Assembly: GCF_022343555.1 (NCBI RefSeq)
Contig: NZ_JAKQZH010000001.1
Location: 1,532,108-1,596,107, forward strand
Length of the DNA: 64,000 bases
Source of the DNA: Marinobacter sp. C7
Lineage (GTDB): Bacteria > Pseudomonadota > Gammaproteobacteria > Pseudomonadales > Oleiphilaceae
Direction: 5' to 3'
Position numbers and translations under genes: made by a program. This document shows, one piece after another, positions 17,712-27,395 of the stretch. The notes beneath the pieces are model-generated. The model was not told where the DNA came from. It searched no databases and saw nothing but the letters and a program-made list of their open reading frames with translations. Numbering within the stretch: position 1 is the stretch's first letter; the number at the start of each line of letters is the position of its first letter.

Positions 17712-18863
17712 ATGACACCTTCTTCACCGGCCGTGACCGTACCTCCGGCTCCCGAGATCATTCACTGGATCGAGACTCCCCAGGAACTGGATAAATGGCT
17801 GGCAGCGGCAACGCCGGGTCAGGCACTTGCGCTCGACACCGAGTTCGAGCGGGTCAACACCTTCTATCCCATCCCCGGGCTGGTACAGCTGGGCCTGGGA
17901 GATCAGTACTGCCTGGTCGATCCGGATGTGGCCGAAGCCTCGCCGGTGTTCCGGGAGGTGCTGGCGAACCCGGAGATCCCCAAGCTGCTGTATGCCATGA
18001 GTGAAGATCTTGAACTGTTCCGGCATTGGCTCGGGATCGAGTTGGCAGGGGTAGTGGATCTTCAGATCGGCGCAGCGTTGGCCGGTGCCGGGTTTTCCCT
18101 GGGTTATGCCCGACTGGTCGAAACCCTGTTCGGGGAAACCCTGGACAAGTCGGCTACCCGTTCAGACTGGCTGGCCCGCCCCCTGAGCGACGCTCAGCAG
18201 CGCTATGCACTGGACGACATCCGCTTTCTCGAGCCCATGTATGACTGGGTGCTCGAATCCCTCCGGCCCCGTGGTCTGGTGGAGGCGCTTTACGACGAGT
18301 CGCAGCGATTTGCCTCCGAGCTTGCTGCCCAGGACGATCCGGAACAACACTACCTCAAGTTGCGGGGCGGCTGGGCACTGAACCCGGAACAGCAAGCGGT
18401 TCTGAAAGAGCTTGTGCGCTGGCGGGAGCTGGAATGTCAGCGCCGGGACATGCCCCGTAACCGGGTGTTTGCCGATGCCCTGCTAATTCTGGTTGCCGAA
18501 AGATTGCCGGCATCCATGCGAGCGCTGGGCGACATTCAGGGAATACCGTCGGGCGCGGTCCGTCGCTACGGCGAAACCATTCTCGAACTTGTCCGGAGTG
18601 CCCGCGCTGCCGATAATGCCGGGCTTGAGCGGATTGCGCCTCCCCTGAGTCGTGACCAGCAGGCCAGCTTCAAACAGTTAAAGCGAACCATCAGGAAGGT
18701 TGCGGAAGCATCTGATATTCCAATGGAACTGGTTGCTCCGAGGAAACGTCTTGAGAAACTCATGCAGGACGGAGAGTTGGATGGGAATCCGTTTTTCCGG
18801 GGCTGGCGTGAGGAACTGCTTGCCCCGGTTCGAAGCCAGATTGAGGACATATTGAAACAATGA
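17712..18863 (+). CDS. rnd: Ribonuclease D
   Basis: 383 residues. DEDD exonuclease domain: LALDTEFERVNTFYP (Exo I, about residue 40), LYAMSEDLELFRHW (Exo II) and the DDIRFLEPMYDW segment (Exo III), followed by HRDC helical domains (residues about 215 onward). It trims 3' ends of tRNA and other stable RNAs. It lies 16 bp behind recR and overlaps ycgL by 4 bp. Confidence 0.93.
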   Translation: MTPSSPAVTVPPAPEIIHWIETPQELDKWLAAATPGQALALDTEFERVNTFYPIPGLVQLGLGDQYCLVDPDVAEASPVFREVLANPEIPKLLYAMSEDLELFRHWLGIELAGVVDLQIGAALAGAGFSLGYARLVETLFGETLDKSATRSDWLARPLSDAQQRYALDDIRFLEPMYDWVLESLRPRGLVEALYDESQRFASELAAQDDPEQHYLKLRGGWALNPEQQAVLKELVRWRELECQRRDMPRNRVFADALLILVAERLPASMRALGDIQGIPSGAVRRYGETILELVRSARAADNAGLERIAPPLSRDQQASFKQLKRTIRKVAEASDIPMELVAPRKRLEKLMQDGELDGNPFFRGWREELLAPVRSQIEDILKQ

Positions 18864-19153
18864 AAGAACGGGAATTCATCTCCGTATTCAAGAGTAGCCG
18901 GAAGGCGGACACCTATGTATTTGTCCGCCGGGGCCAGAACTGGGACGACCTTCCCGAGGGTCTCCGGGGCATTTTCGGGGCACCGCTCCATTCCATGGAC
19001 CTGCTCCTCACCCCGGATCGCAAGCTGGCCCGGACCACCGGCAAGCAGGTTCTCGAAGCGATCAGCGAGAAAGACTTCTACCTGCAGATGCCGGAAGAGC
19101 AGGAGAGCTACGTGGTCGAGTTCAAACGCAAGCTGGAGCGAAACGATAAATGA
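18860..19153 (+). CDS. ycgL: YcgL domain-containing protein
   Basis: 97 residues. It has the YcgL pattern VFKSSRKADTYVFV, LPEGLRGIFG, RKLARTTGKQVLEAI and FYLQMPEE. Small conserved gammaproteobacterial protein of unknown biochemical role. The rnd-ycgL-ycgN order with 4-bp overlaps on both sides is a conserved unit. Confidence 0.93.
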   Translation: MKEREFISVFKSSRKADTYVFVRRGQNWDDLPEGLRGIFGAPLHSMDLLLTPDRKLARTTGKQVLEAISEKDFYLQMPEEQESYVVEFKRKLERNDK

Positions 19154-19596
19154 TCGCCCAGATCCCGTTCTGGCAACGTAAACGCCTGGACGAGATGACC
19201 GCGCAGGAGTGGGAATCCCTGTGCGATGGCTGTGGCAAATGTTGCCTGGCGAAACTTGAGGACGAAGATACCGGCGAGGTCTATCACACCGAACTGGTGT
19301 GCCGTTATATGGATCAGGACACCTGCCGCTGCACAGTGTACCCCGAGCGGCTTCAGAAAGTGCCCGGCTGCACGGTTATCACACCGGATGCTGTCGGCGA
19401 GTACTACTGGTTGCCCTATACATGCGCCTATCGCTCGTTGGCCGAGGGGCGGGGACTGGCTGCGTGGCACCCGCTGAGGAGTGGGGATCCGGAGTCGGTA
19501 CATGAGGCCGGAATTTCGGTGCGGCACAAGGTTATTTCAGAAGAACAGGTGCCTGAAGAAGACTGGGAAGAACACATCATTCACTGGGTATTGTAA
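19150..19596 (+). CDS. ycgN: YcgN family (UPF0260) cysteine-cluster protein
   Basis: 148 residues. The conserved Cys cluster LCDGCGKCCLAKLEDEDTGE, CRYMDQDTCRCTVYPER and the second CTVITPDAV region are typical of the UPF0260/YkgJ-related proteins thought to bind a metal or Fe-S cluster. Coupled to ycgL upstream and overlapping the next gene by 1 bp. Confidence 0.93.
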   Translation: MIAQIPFWQRKRLDEMTAQEWESLCDGCGKCCLAKLEDEDTGEVYHTELVCRYMDQDTCRCTVYPERLQKVPGCTVITPDAVGEYYWLPYTCAYRSLAEGRGLAAWHPLRSGDPESVHEAGISVRHKVISEEQVPEEDWEEHIIHWVL

Positions 19597-19940
19597 TGTT
19601 AGACGCGGATACACAAATGGCCTATGGGATTTTTTGGGCCGCTTATGCCATTGCCTTCGTAATATTCTTCTACATGATGAAGCGGTTGTTCCGCCTCATT
19701 CCTTTGTATGGCGTTCGCACCTTGCTGTTGTCGGCGTTGATGGTGCTGCTCCTGACGCCGGTTGAGTCACCGGATGTCGCAGGCTGGTGGATGCCCGCCT
19801 GGCTGTATGGAGGGTACGAGTTGATCCTGGGCCACATGGAAACCGCCAGCATAGCGTGGTTCAACTTCGGCCTGGCAGGCCTGGTAATGTTGCTGGTTTG
19901 GATCCTGGACCTGGTTCGCTATCGTCTCGTTAAACGTTGA
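19596..19940 (+). CDS. Small inner-membrane protein of unknown function
   Basis: 114 residues. Three predicted membrane helices: about residues 10-29 (GIFWAAYAIAFVIFFYMM), 40-54 (RTLLLSALMVLLLTP) and 86-106 (FNFGLAGLVMLLVWILDLV). The sequence between helices 2 and 3 is aromatic- and acidic-rich (PDVAGWWMPAWLYGGYELILG). It overlaps ycgN by one base (TAATG), so it is coupled to it. I do not recognise a named family; it seems to travel with ycgN and the MoxR gene downstream. Confidence 0.75.
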   Translation: MLDADTQMAYGIFWAAYAIAFVIFFYMMKRLFRLIPLYGVRTLLLSALMVLLLTPVESPDVAGWWMPAWLYGGYELILGHMETASIAWFNFGLAGLVMLLVWILDLVRYRLVKR

Positions 19941-19999
19941 GAGTGGCCCGGCCTGGTATTGATCAGAAATCTGAAAAAGTAATCGACAGGAAACAGAGC

Positions 20000-20842
<843 letters not shown>

Positions 20843-20864
20843 TTTCCGGCAAGAGTCCCGCTTT

Positions 20865-22043
20865 ATGTTGATTGATTTCTTTCTCGAAGTGCGGCGGGCC
20901 AAGGTTCCCGCCAGCCTGCGTGAATTCCTTGACCTGCTGGAGGCCCTGCAGAACCGGCTGGCCTTCGCCGACATGGAGGAGTTCTATTACCTGGCGCGGC
21001 TGTGCCTGGTGAAGGACGAACGCCACTTCGACAAGTTCGATCGAGCCTTCCAGGCGTATTTCGAGGGCATTCAGAACCTGGACGATCTGCTGGAAGCGCT
21101 GATCCCCGATGACTGGCTCCGGGCTGAATTCGAAAAGCACCTCAGTGACGAGGAGAAGGCGCAGATTGACTCACTCGGCGGCCTGGAAGAGCTGATTGAG
21201 ACCTTCAAGAAGCGCATGGAAGAGCAGCAGGAGCGCCACGCCGGTGGTAACAAGTGGATCGGCACCGGTGGCACCTCGCCGTTTGGCGCCAATGGCTATA
21301 ATCCCGAAGGTTTTCGAATCGGCCAGAAGAACGGCCGCCAGGGCAGGGCAGTCAAGGTCTGGGAGAAGCGGGAGTTCAAGGATCTGGACGACAGCATTAC
21401 CCTGGGTATCCGGAACATCAAGGTGGCCCTGCGCCGGTTGCGTAAATTTGCCCGCCAGGGTGCGGCCGACCAGCTGGATATGGATGACACCATTCGCTCC
21501 ACCGCCCGCAATGCCGGCTACCTGGATCTGAAAATGGTCCCGGAACGCCACAATGCGGTGAAAGTGCTGATCTTCTTCGATGTGGGTGGTTCCATGGACC
21601 CGCACATCCGGGTGTGTGAGGAGCTTTTCTCCGCTGCACGGCTCGAGTTCAAGCACATGGAATATTTCTACTTCCACAACTTCATCTACGAGAACGTGTG
21701 GAAGAACAATGTTCGGCGCATGAATGAGACCACCAGTACCTGGGACATCCTGCACAAGTATACGCCCGACTACAAAGTGATCTTTGTCGGCGATGCCACC
21801 ATGGCGCCTTATGAAATCTCCCACCCCGGTGGTTCCATCGAACACTGGAACGAAGAGGCGGGCGCTACCTGGTTTCAGCGTGTCACTGACCACTTCCGTA
21901 AAGTGGTCTGGCTCAACCCGCTCCCGGAAAGTTATTGGGGTACGGGCGGTTCCCTGGGCATGACCCGGCAGTTGGTGAACGATCACATGTATCCGCTGAC
22001 CATCGACGGCCTTGAGTCGGCGATGAGGCAGCTGAGTAAGTGA
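20865..22043 (+). CDS. VWA-domain protein, CoxE-like partner of MoxR
   Basis: 392 residues from ATG 20865, a start supported by the family-like beginning MLIDFFLEVRRAKVPASLREFL. The C-terminal VWA domain has a modified MIDAS motif DVGGSMDPHIRV (DxGxS, about residue 237) and the distal Asp in VIFVGDATMAPYE. A Gly/Gln-rich hinge lies at about 118-165. The stop codon TGA is itself part of a repeat element that starts at 22040, so the last codon of this gene may have been set by insertion of the repeat. Confidence 0.88.
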   Translation: MLIDFFLEVRRAKVPASLREFLDLLEALQNRLAFADMEEFYYLARLCLVKDERHFDKFDRAFQAYFEGIQNLDDLLEALIPDDWLRAEFEKHLSDEEKAQIDSLGGLEELIETFKKRMEEQQERHAGGNKWIGTGGTSPFGANGYNPEGFRIGQKNGRQGRAVKVWEKREFKDLDDSITLGIRNIKVALRRLRKFARQGAADQLDMDDTIRSTARNAGYLDLKMVPERHNAVKVLIFFDVGGSMDPHIRVCEELFSAARLEFKHMEYFYFHNFIYENVWKNNVRRMNETTSTWDILHKYTPDYKVIFVGDATMAPYEISHPGGSIEHWNEEAGATWFQRVTDHFRKVVWLNPLPESYWGTGGSLGMTRQLVNDHMYPLTIDGLESAMRQLSK

Positions 22044-22077
22044 AAATGGGGTCAGATGAAAGCGTTCATCTGACCCC
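22040..22077 (+). repeat. 30-nt palindromic repeat with GTGAAAAT flank, copy 1
   Basis: Flank GTGAAAAT (22040-22047), then arms GGGGTCAGATGAA (22048-22060) and TTCATCTGACCCC (22065-22077) around a 4-nt loop AGCG; 13 perfect pairs. The TGA of the flank (22041-22043) is the stop codon of the VWA gene. Same element as at 29685, 29748, 29799, 51420 and 51484. A degenerate arm on the other strand (GGGGTCAGGTGG) lies at about 22091-22102. Confidence 0.9.
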
Positions 22078-22110
22078 GGTTTAAAAAACCTCCACCTGAC
22101 CCCCACCTGA

Positions 22111-22142
22111 ACAAAAAAGCCGATGCGGTTGAGCGCATCGGC
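22111..22142 (-). terminator. Intrinsic terminator pointing leftwards
   Basis: Read on the minus strand: hairpin GCCGATGCG-CTCAAC-CGCATCGGC (22142 to 22119), nine perfect pairs, followed by six T (22118-22113). On the plus strand no T-run follows, so it serves a minus-strand transcript. No minus-strand protein gene lies to its right, which suggests an RNA gene there. Confidence 0.75.
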
Positions 22143-22271
22143 AAAAGCTCGGCATATTTGAGCGGGTCTGCCCGGAAGGCACCCCCGCCGCAATAGCTTC
22201 TGCAATTGCCAGGCCATCTCAAGAAAGCATCGCAAAAACAGTCTGGTATGGTGCTCCAGCTTTCTCCGCTG
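22113..22271 (-). ncRNA. Candidate small RNA opposite the TPR operon leader
   Basis: The terminator at 22111-22142 needs an upstream minus-strand transcript. A perfect -35 hexamer TTGACA (22307-22302, minus strand) stands upstream, with a weak -10 (GTAGGA or TAGGAA near 22284-22278). This would give an RNA of about 160 nt. Its 5' part contains several GGA triplets, which could be incidental or CsrA/Rsm-like contacts. No open frame with a ribosome site was seen. Inference only. Confidence 0.3.
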
Positions 22272-22298
22272 ATTCTTTTCCTACCCCCGAACTATCGT

Positions 22299-22321
22299 AA
22301 CTGTCAAAAAAACCGACAGTT
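22299..22321. promoter_or_regulatory. Inverted repeat upstream of the TPR/TolQR operon
   Basis: AACTGTC (22299-22305), nine-base AT-rich spacer, GACAGTT (22315-22321): seven perfect pairs with a spacing fitting one helical turn per half-site. It lies about 110 bp before the operon's first start codon and overlaps the minus-strand -35 of the candidate small RNA. It could be an operator for a dimeric regulator; which one is unknown. The rest of 22143-22430 shows no gene. Confidence 0.4.
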
Positions 22322-22430
22322 CCTGTTTCTCATTTGGTGATCTGGATACCGTTCTTGCTCGTTACCAGGTGTTACGCTTCCTGTCACTTTGTAACGGAAC
22401 GTTGCCGGAATAACTCAGGGCAGGAGACGT

Positions 22431-24125
22431 ATGTTCGGCTCACAAAAAACACAAGGACGCCGACAGGTTCGCCGGTTCACTGGGGCCTTCATCGGACTGA
22501 TGGTTTGCCTCGCTTTCTATTCAGGAGCCTCAGCGACGGCTCTGGACGATGGTGTTGCTGAACTCGCTGACAAGGCTGACCGACACTCAGAAAGCATAAA
22601 GAGCCTTGAATACAGCCGGCTTGCCACCCTTGGTACACGGGTGACAGTTTTCCTGACACTCGATGCCGCCGACGGTCTTGAGCTGGATTCCCTGGAATTG
22701 TTGGTCGATAACCGCCCAGTGGCCTTCAGGCTGTTCTCTCCACGGGAACAATCTGCGCAGAAGGTGAGTGGGATGCGCCCGTTTTATGCTGGCCATCTCG
22801 GCAAAGGTCAGCACGAACTCAAGGCAGTCGTTACCGCACGTTCGGCAAACAGGGATTTTGTCAGGCGGGAAGCCGTCCACCCGTTTTCAAAACAGCGGGG
22901 AGAGCTTGCCATTCAGCTGAGCCTCACAGCCGGGGCGCCGGCGTTCGAGCCGCGGTTTTCGTTTGCAGAAGTAGACCTCGCACGGGAGACCCGGGATCCT
23001 CACTTTCACGAGGTCGGGAGTGCCGATGATCAGCACGCTCCGGACGCGAAACGTGAGGACCGGCACAGGGCCGGATATGAGCTTGCGGAAAAGCATCGTC
23101 GGGCCGGCGCGTTCCGGAAGGCCGGAGAAGTCCTTGCTGCCATGCCCGAGGGGTATTGGGCGGCTGCCGGCTACCTGAACCTGGCCAGTGATTTTTCCCG
23201 GGAAGACATTGATCCTTCGCGAGCTCTTGTTGCCCTGAGGGTGGCGATGGCCATGGCGGGGGCCGAGGACGACAACGAGCGTGGCCGGCATCTGCGTGAC
23301 CAGGCACTTCTGCGAGCCGGGTACCTGGCATATCGCAATGGTGAACTCGACAAAGCGATCGGGTTTCTTGAGTCGGTTTCCCTTGATAGCCCGAGTACCC
23401 CTCGTGCGCTCTACTTTCACGGTCTCGCACTCGCCGAGAAGGGCAATCACCGCGCCGCCATGCAGAGCTGGCACCGTGCGCGGAAGTTTCCATTGGCCTA
23501 TCCCGGAGTTGCTGAAGCGTGGATTGGCATGGGCAGGGGCTATGATCTCGCAGGTTTTCTCGGTCAGGCCGGTGAAGCGTTTCTCGCCGCCAATGCCGCG
23601 TACGAGAGCGAGCGGGTTGTTTTACAGGCCCTCATGGATCAGGTCCGGGATGAGGGAGCCTATCAGGCCCTGGTTACCAGTGTGAAAGCTTCCGACCTGG
23701 AATGGTTTCTGGCAGACAGCGGTTCCCTGCAACAGCCGCGGCTTGCCTATTTACTGGAATTCCTGAGACAGCCCACGGAACAGCGGGCCGTTGGCCGGGT
23801 TGCAACACTGGCGGCTATCGAGCAGCGGCTGAACACCCATGCCCACGATCTTGAGGTGTTTACCGGCGCGCTAAGCTCCTCTCCTGGTTCGGTGACTGAG
23901 GCGACTGCAAGCGAGGTCACTCAGCTTCTTCAGGCGAATGGCCGTCATTTGGCACAACTGGCTGATTTGCTGAGCGCAGCCGAGGATGAATTGGACAAGC
24001 AGGTTTTGGCCTATCTGGAACGTCAGGACCAGCGAATGGTTTCCGCTCTGGACAGGACCGAGCAGCAGATTGCGCACCTGTATGAATACCTGGCGCTGGA
24101 GAGTCTGGGAGGGTCAGGTTCGTGA
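22431..24125 (+). CDS. Exported TPR-containing protein, first gene of a TolQR-powered envelope operon
   Basis: 564 residues behind AGGAGACGT. Basic N-terminus and hydrophobic segment (about residues 20-35, ending GASATA) form a signal peptide. Residues about 40-180 form a beta-rich domain (VTVFLTLDAADGLELDSLELLVDN, GKGQHELKAVVTARS); residues about 205-400 carry TPR-like helices (LLRAGYLAYRNGELDKAIGFL, YFHGLALAEKGNHRAAMQSW). The C-terminus is a predicted coiled coil (LLSAAEDELDKQVLAYLERQ). Periplasmic scaffold role inferred from TPRs and from partners downstream; no named family recognised with certainty. The next gene starts inside its stop (GTGA overlap). Confidence 0.75.
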   Translation: MFGSQKTQGRRQVRRFTGAFIGLMVCLAFYSGASATALDDGVAELADKADRHSESIKSLEYSRLATLGTRVTVFLTLDAADGLELDSLELLVDNRPVAFRLFSPREQSAQKVSGMRPFYAGHLGKGQHELKAVVTARSANRDFVRREAVHPFSKQRGELAIQLSLTAGAPAFEPRFSFAEVDLARETRDPHFHEVGSADDQHAPDAKREDRHRAGYELAEKHRRAGAFRKAGEVLAAMPEGYWAAAGYLNLASDFSREDIDPSRALVALRVAMAMAGAEDDNERGRHLRDQALLRAGYLAYRNGELDKAIGFLESVSLDSPSTPRALYFHGLALAEKGNHRAAMQSWHRARKFPLAYPGVAEAWIGMGRGYDLAGFLGQAGEAFLAANAAYESERVVLQALMDQVRDEGAYQALVTSVKASDLEWFLADSGSLQQPRLAYLLEFLRQPTEQRAVGRVATLAAIEQRLNTHAHDLEVFTGALSSSPGSVTEATASEVTQLLQANGRHLAQLADLLSAAEDELDKQVLAYLERQDQRMVSALDRTEQQIAHLYEYLALESLGGSGS

Positions 24126-26929
24126 ACTCGTCTGTCCGTCTGGTTTTGCTGGCCGCTGTTTTGGCGACGCCAGTGGCTGCCCAGGAAAGTTTTCGTGTAG
24201 AGCTGGGGCGCGACGGCGAAACCATCGGAGATATGCGACCGGTATTCCTGAAGTACGAAAGCCGGCCTCTGCCTGCCATATCGCCTGCGGAAGTGGCCCG
24301 ACGTTACCAGCGACTGTTTGAAACGTCCGACGAACCGGAGGTGCGGGTCGATGCCCTGAACCGGCTGGTCAACATCCGGGATCGGTCGGGGAAGGAGTTG
24401 GGCTATTCGCCAGAAGAAGAGCCCGCGATTTACCGGGAGGTCCTTGGCAGCTATGAGTCCATACTCGCCCGCGGTTCCTTTCCCGGCCGCCTGGATGAAT
24501 TGCTCTACCAGATGGCCAAGGCGCATGCGCTTACAGGCCAGGCGGAGCAATCGCTTGAGCGCCTGAACCAGCTGGTTGGCCTCTATCCGCAATCGCCATT
24601 GGTGCCAGAGGCACGCTTCCGTATCGCCGAGGCGGCCTTCGCCAATGGGCAGTATTCAGAGGCTGAAGCCGGTTATCGAGCCTTATTGGCAGGCGACGGC
24701 AGCGAGGCGGTAAAAACCAAGGCCCGATACATGCTTGGCTGGAGCCAGTTCAAGCAGGGAACCCGTGCCTGGGATCGGGCGGCGGGCACTTTTATCTCGG
24801 TGCTGAACGGATTTTTGCCAACTGTCGAGAGTATCCGGCAAGTGCCTGAGTCATCGGCGGAGACCATTGATGACACTTTGCGGGTACTCGCGTTGATGGC
24901 GTCCCGTACAGAGGGGCTGGCGGCCCTCGACCGGTGGCTCAGTAAGAGCAGCGTGCAGTCCTGGGCACCTTTGGCTTTCGACCGGTTGGCGGACCTGTAT
25001 GCGATCACGGGTCAATACGAAGCCAGTGCGGAGGTGAACAGGGCCTTCGCCCATCGATACCCTCACCATGCGAGCAGCCCCCATTTTCTGGCCCAGGTAG
25101 TGGACGTCTGGCAGATGGCGGGTGATGCCGACAAGGTGCGGGAGGCCAGGTCCGGGTATGTGTCTGCCTTCGTCGGGAAAAGAGCTTTCTCAGGCCTGAA
25201 ACCTGCGGAGCAGTTACGCTGGCGTGATTACGTGCGCTGGCTGGCAGATATCAGCTATGAGGGTGCAACCGATCTGGCTCGCGGGGGCAATGAAGAAGCT
25301 TCATTGTCGCTGTTCGAGCAAGCCGCGAGCTATTACGAGATGCTCGCGCCCAGGGCAACGAATGCCGGCCCCGTGTGGCGCCTGGCCGGAGACGCGCGCC
25401 TCCAGGCGCGGCAATGGGGCGAGGCTCTGGAGAATTTCAGGACCGCCGCCTATGAAACCGATCACTATGAGGAAGCAGCGGACTCAGGCTGGGCTGCCGT
25501 TGTTCTGCTTCGAGACAAGGCGGAGCGCCAGGTGGAACCGGAGTGGCAGGCACTGGCGGACGAGATCGATCGTTTTGCCCGTGTTTTCGGAAGCGATGTC
25601 AGGGTACCCGGTGCCCGGCTTGATGTGGCTTCACGCTGGCTGGAGGCCGATCAATACGATAAAGCGGCAATCCATGCCGCAGCCGTTCTCAAACGCAGCG
25701 ATGCCACCGGTGCGCAGCAGTATGCTGCCTGGCTGATCACGGCGAGGGTGCGCCAGGCCCGGAGTGAGTTCGGCCTGGCGGAACGGGCCTGGCGGCAAAC
25801 TTTGAAACTGATCGACGCAGATAATTCTGATGCGGTGCCTCGGCATGATCGAAGGCTGCTCCTCGACCAGCTTGCAACCGCCATCTACCGCCAGGGGGAG
25901 CGGGCACAGGGAATGGGCAAGGTAGCCGAAGCGGTGGCTCATTTTCGGAGGGTAGGCAACGTTCTGCCGAATTCGGAGATTGCCATCCGGGGCCGATTCG
26001 ATGCCGCCAATACACTCTTGAAAGCGTCGGAGTGGCAATCAGCGGTGAACGAGTTGCAGTGGTTCCGGCGAAACTATCCGGGCCATGAACTGGCCCGGAA
26101 CATCGGTGAAAAGCTGGTTCATGCTTACACCCAATCCGGTCAGCCGGGCCGGGCGGCCGATGAGTTACTCGAACTCGCTTCGGACCAGGTTAACCCCTGG
26201 CCAACCATGCTCCGAGCGGCTGCACTGTATCATCAGGCCGGGGATTTCGGGCGCCGGGACCGGCTCTACCGCGATTTCCTTGCCACCGAACCGGTGCCAT
26301 TGAATGCCGAGGAGCACATCCGGCTTCAGACCATGCGCCACCGACTGGTGGCATCCGCCAGCGATCCGGACCAGATACGGGCTGCCATGGTGGATGCGGA
26401 ACTGGCCAGTCGATGGCATTCATCACAGACACTCGCGTGGAGTGCCGAAAGCGCAATAGTTTTGGGTAGCCGTGCGGCTGCGGCGTTCGCCGACATCCCG
26501 CTAGACCATCCTCTGGCGCAATCTCTTGACCGGAAACAGGCAGCGCTTGAGGCGGCAAGGGTGCGGTTTGCCCAGGCCGGGCAATTGGGCGGTGATTCGG
26601 TGCGCTCGGAACTCCTTTACCGCAGGGCGGAGTTGTACCGGGAGCTGGCACAGGACCTGATGGCTTCGGCGGTGCCGGCGGAGCTCAGCGAGATGGAAGC
26701 GATGCAGTACCAGATGCTCCTTGAAGAAGAAGCCTATCCCTTTGAGGAGAAGGCCCTGGAGCTGCACGCAAGGAACCATGAGCGCATCGCCCAGGCCGGC
26801 TATGACGACTGGATCGGAAAAAGCCTCGATGCATTAGCTCGTCTGCATCCCGGGCGTTATCGGCGCTCGATGCGCTGGATGAGCGGAAATGCTGAGGACG
26901 GACGAGCAGAGGAGGGCGATGATGCCTGA
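24122..26929 (+). CDS. Large periplasmic TPR protein
   Basis: 935 residues from GTG 24122, overlapping the previous stop by 4 bp. Signal peptide LVLLAAVLATPVAAQ ends at about residue 21. Most of the protein is TPR/SEL-like helical repeats (LLYQMAKAHALTGQAEQSLE, ARFRIAEAAFANGQYSEAEA, EIAIRGRFDAANTLLKASEW). It resembles the large TPR proteins (AgmK/GltI-like) of the Myxococcus motility machine in type and operon position, which is an inference from architecture, not from alignment. Likely a periplasmic scaffold that contacts the TolQR/TonB-like parts encoded downstream. Confidence 0.78.
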   Translation: MNSSVRLVLLAAVLATPVAAQESFRVELGRDGETIGDMRPVFLKYESRPLPAISPAEVARRYQRLFETSDEPEVRVDALNRLVNIRDRSGKELGYSPEEEPAIYREVLGSYESILARGSFPGRLDELLYQMAKAHALTGQAEQSLERLNQLVGLYPQSPLVPEARFRIAEAAFANGQYSEAEAGYRALLAGDGSEAVKTKARYMLGWSQFKQGTRAWDRAAGTFISVLNGFLPTVESIRQVPESSAETIDDTLRVLALMASRTEGLAALDRWLSKSSVQSWAPLAFDRLADLYAITGQYEASAEVNRAFAHRYPHHASSPHFLAQVVDVWQMAGDADKVREARSGYVSAFVGKRAFSGLKPAEQLRWRDYVRWLADISYEGATDLARGGNEEASLSLFEQAASYYEMLAPRATNAGPVWRLAGDARLQARQWGEALENFRTAAYETDHYEEAADSGWAAVVLLRDKAERQVEPEWQALADEIDRFARVFGSDVRVPGARLDVASRWLEADQYDKAAIHAAAVLKRSDATGAQQYAAWLITARVRQARSEFGLAERAWRQTLKLIDADNSDAVPRHDRRLLLDQLATAIYRQGERAQGMGKVAEAVAHFRRVGNVLPNSEIAIRGRFDAANTLLKASEWQSAVNELQWFRRNYPGHELARNIGEKLVHAYTQSGQPGRAADELLELASDQVNPWPTMLRAAALYHQAGDFGRRDRLYRDFLATEPVPLNAEEHIRLQTMRHRLVASASDPDQIRAAMVDAELASRWHSSQTLAWSAESAIVLGSRAAAAFADIPLDHPLAQSLDRKQAALEAARVRFAQAGQLGGDSVRSELLYRRAELYRELAQDLMASAVPAELSEMEAMQYQMLLEEEAYPFEEKALELHARNHERIAQAGYDDWIGKSLDALARLHPGRYRRSMRWMSGNAEDGRAEEGDDA

Positions 26930-27395
26930 CGTCGGAACCATCCGGATGCTGGTTCTATTCGGGCTTCTCTGGATTTCGGGCTGTGCGGGCCCGGGCACAC
27001 AGGGGGGAGCCGGGTCAGAGGTCGACACCGGTTTGGCCGCCGATCATGCCAGGCGTGCCATGGCTGCGTGGGATCAGGGCGACCGGGAGACCGCCGTCGA
27101 AGCCTGGCGGCAGGCGGTCACCCTGAATCCGGAAGATCCGGCAGCGGTGAACAATCTGGCTCTGGCGTTGAAAGAACAGCACAGGTTCCTGGAGGCAGCT
27201 GACCTCCTTGAACGCGCCGTGGCGAGGTCGCCCAAGGTGGCCGAGCTGCATTACAACCTGGCGGTGATTGCAGAAATCTACCTGCTGGATCTCGACAAGG
27301 CCCTGACCCACTACCGGGTATACCGGGACCTCACCATGGATCAGGACACGGAAGTGGCCGGATGGATCGCGGATCTTGAACGGAGGTTGGAGTGA
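26922..27395 (+). CDS. TPR lipoprotein
   Basis: 157 residues from ATG 26922 with AGAGGAGG six bases upstream, overlapping the previous gene by 8 bp. The signal peptide ends in lipobox ISGC, so it is a lipoprotein (Cys about residue 19). The body has two to three TPRs: HARRAMAAWDQGDRETAVEA, AVNNLALALKEQHRFLEAAD and LHYNLAVIAEIYLLDLDKAL. Small outer-membrane TPR lipoproteins of this kind act as assembly or pilotin-like factors. Coupled to the next gene by a 4-bp overlap. Confidence 0.8.
   Translation: MPDVGTIRMLVLFGLLWISGCAGPGTQGGAGSEVDTGLAADHARRAMAAWDQGDRETAVEAWRQAVTLNPEDPAAVNNLALALKEQHRFLEAADLLERAVARSPKVAELHYNLAVIAEIYLLDLDKALTHYRVYRDLTMDQDTEVAGWIADLERRLE

Noticed and set aside
22350-22370. 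Sigma-54-like promoter TGG...TTGCT before the TPR operon
   Set aside because: The GG to GC spacing is 11 instead of 10 and the -24 half is poor, so it was not called.
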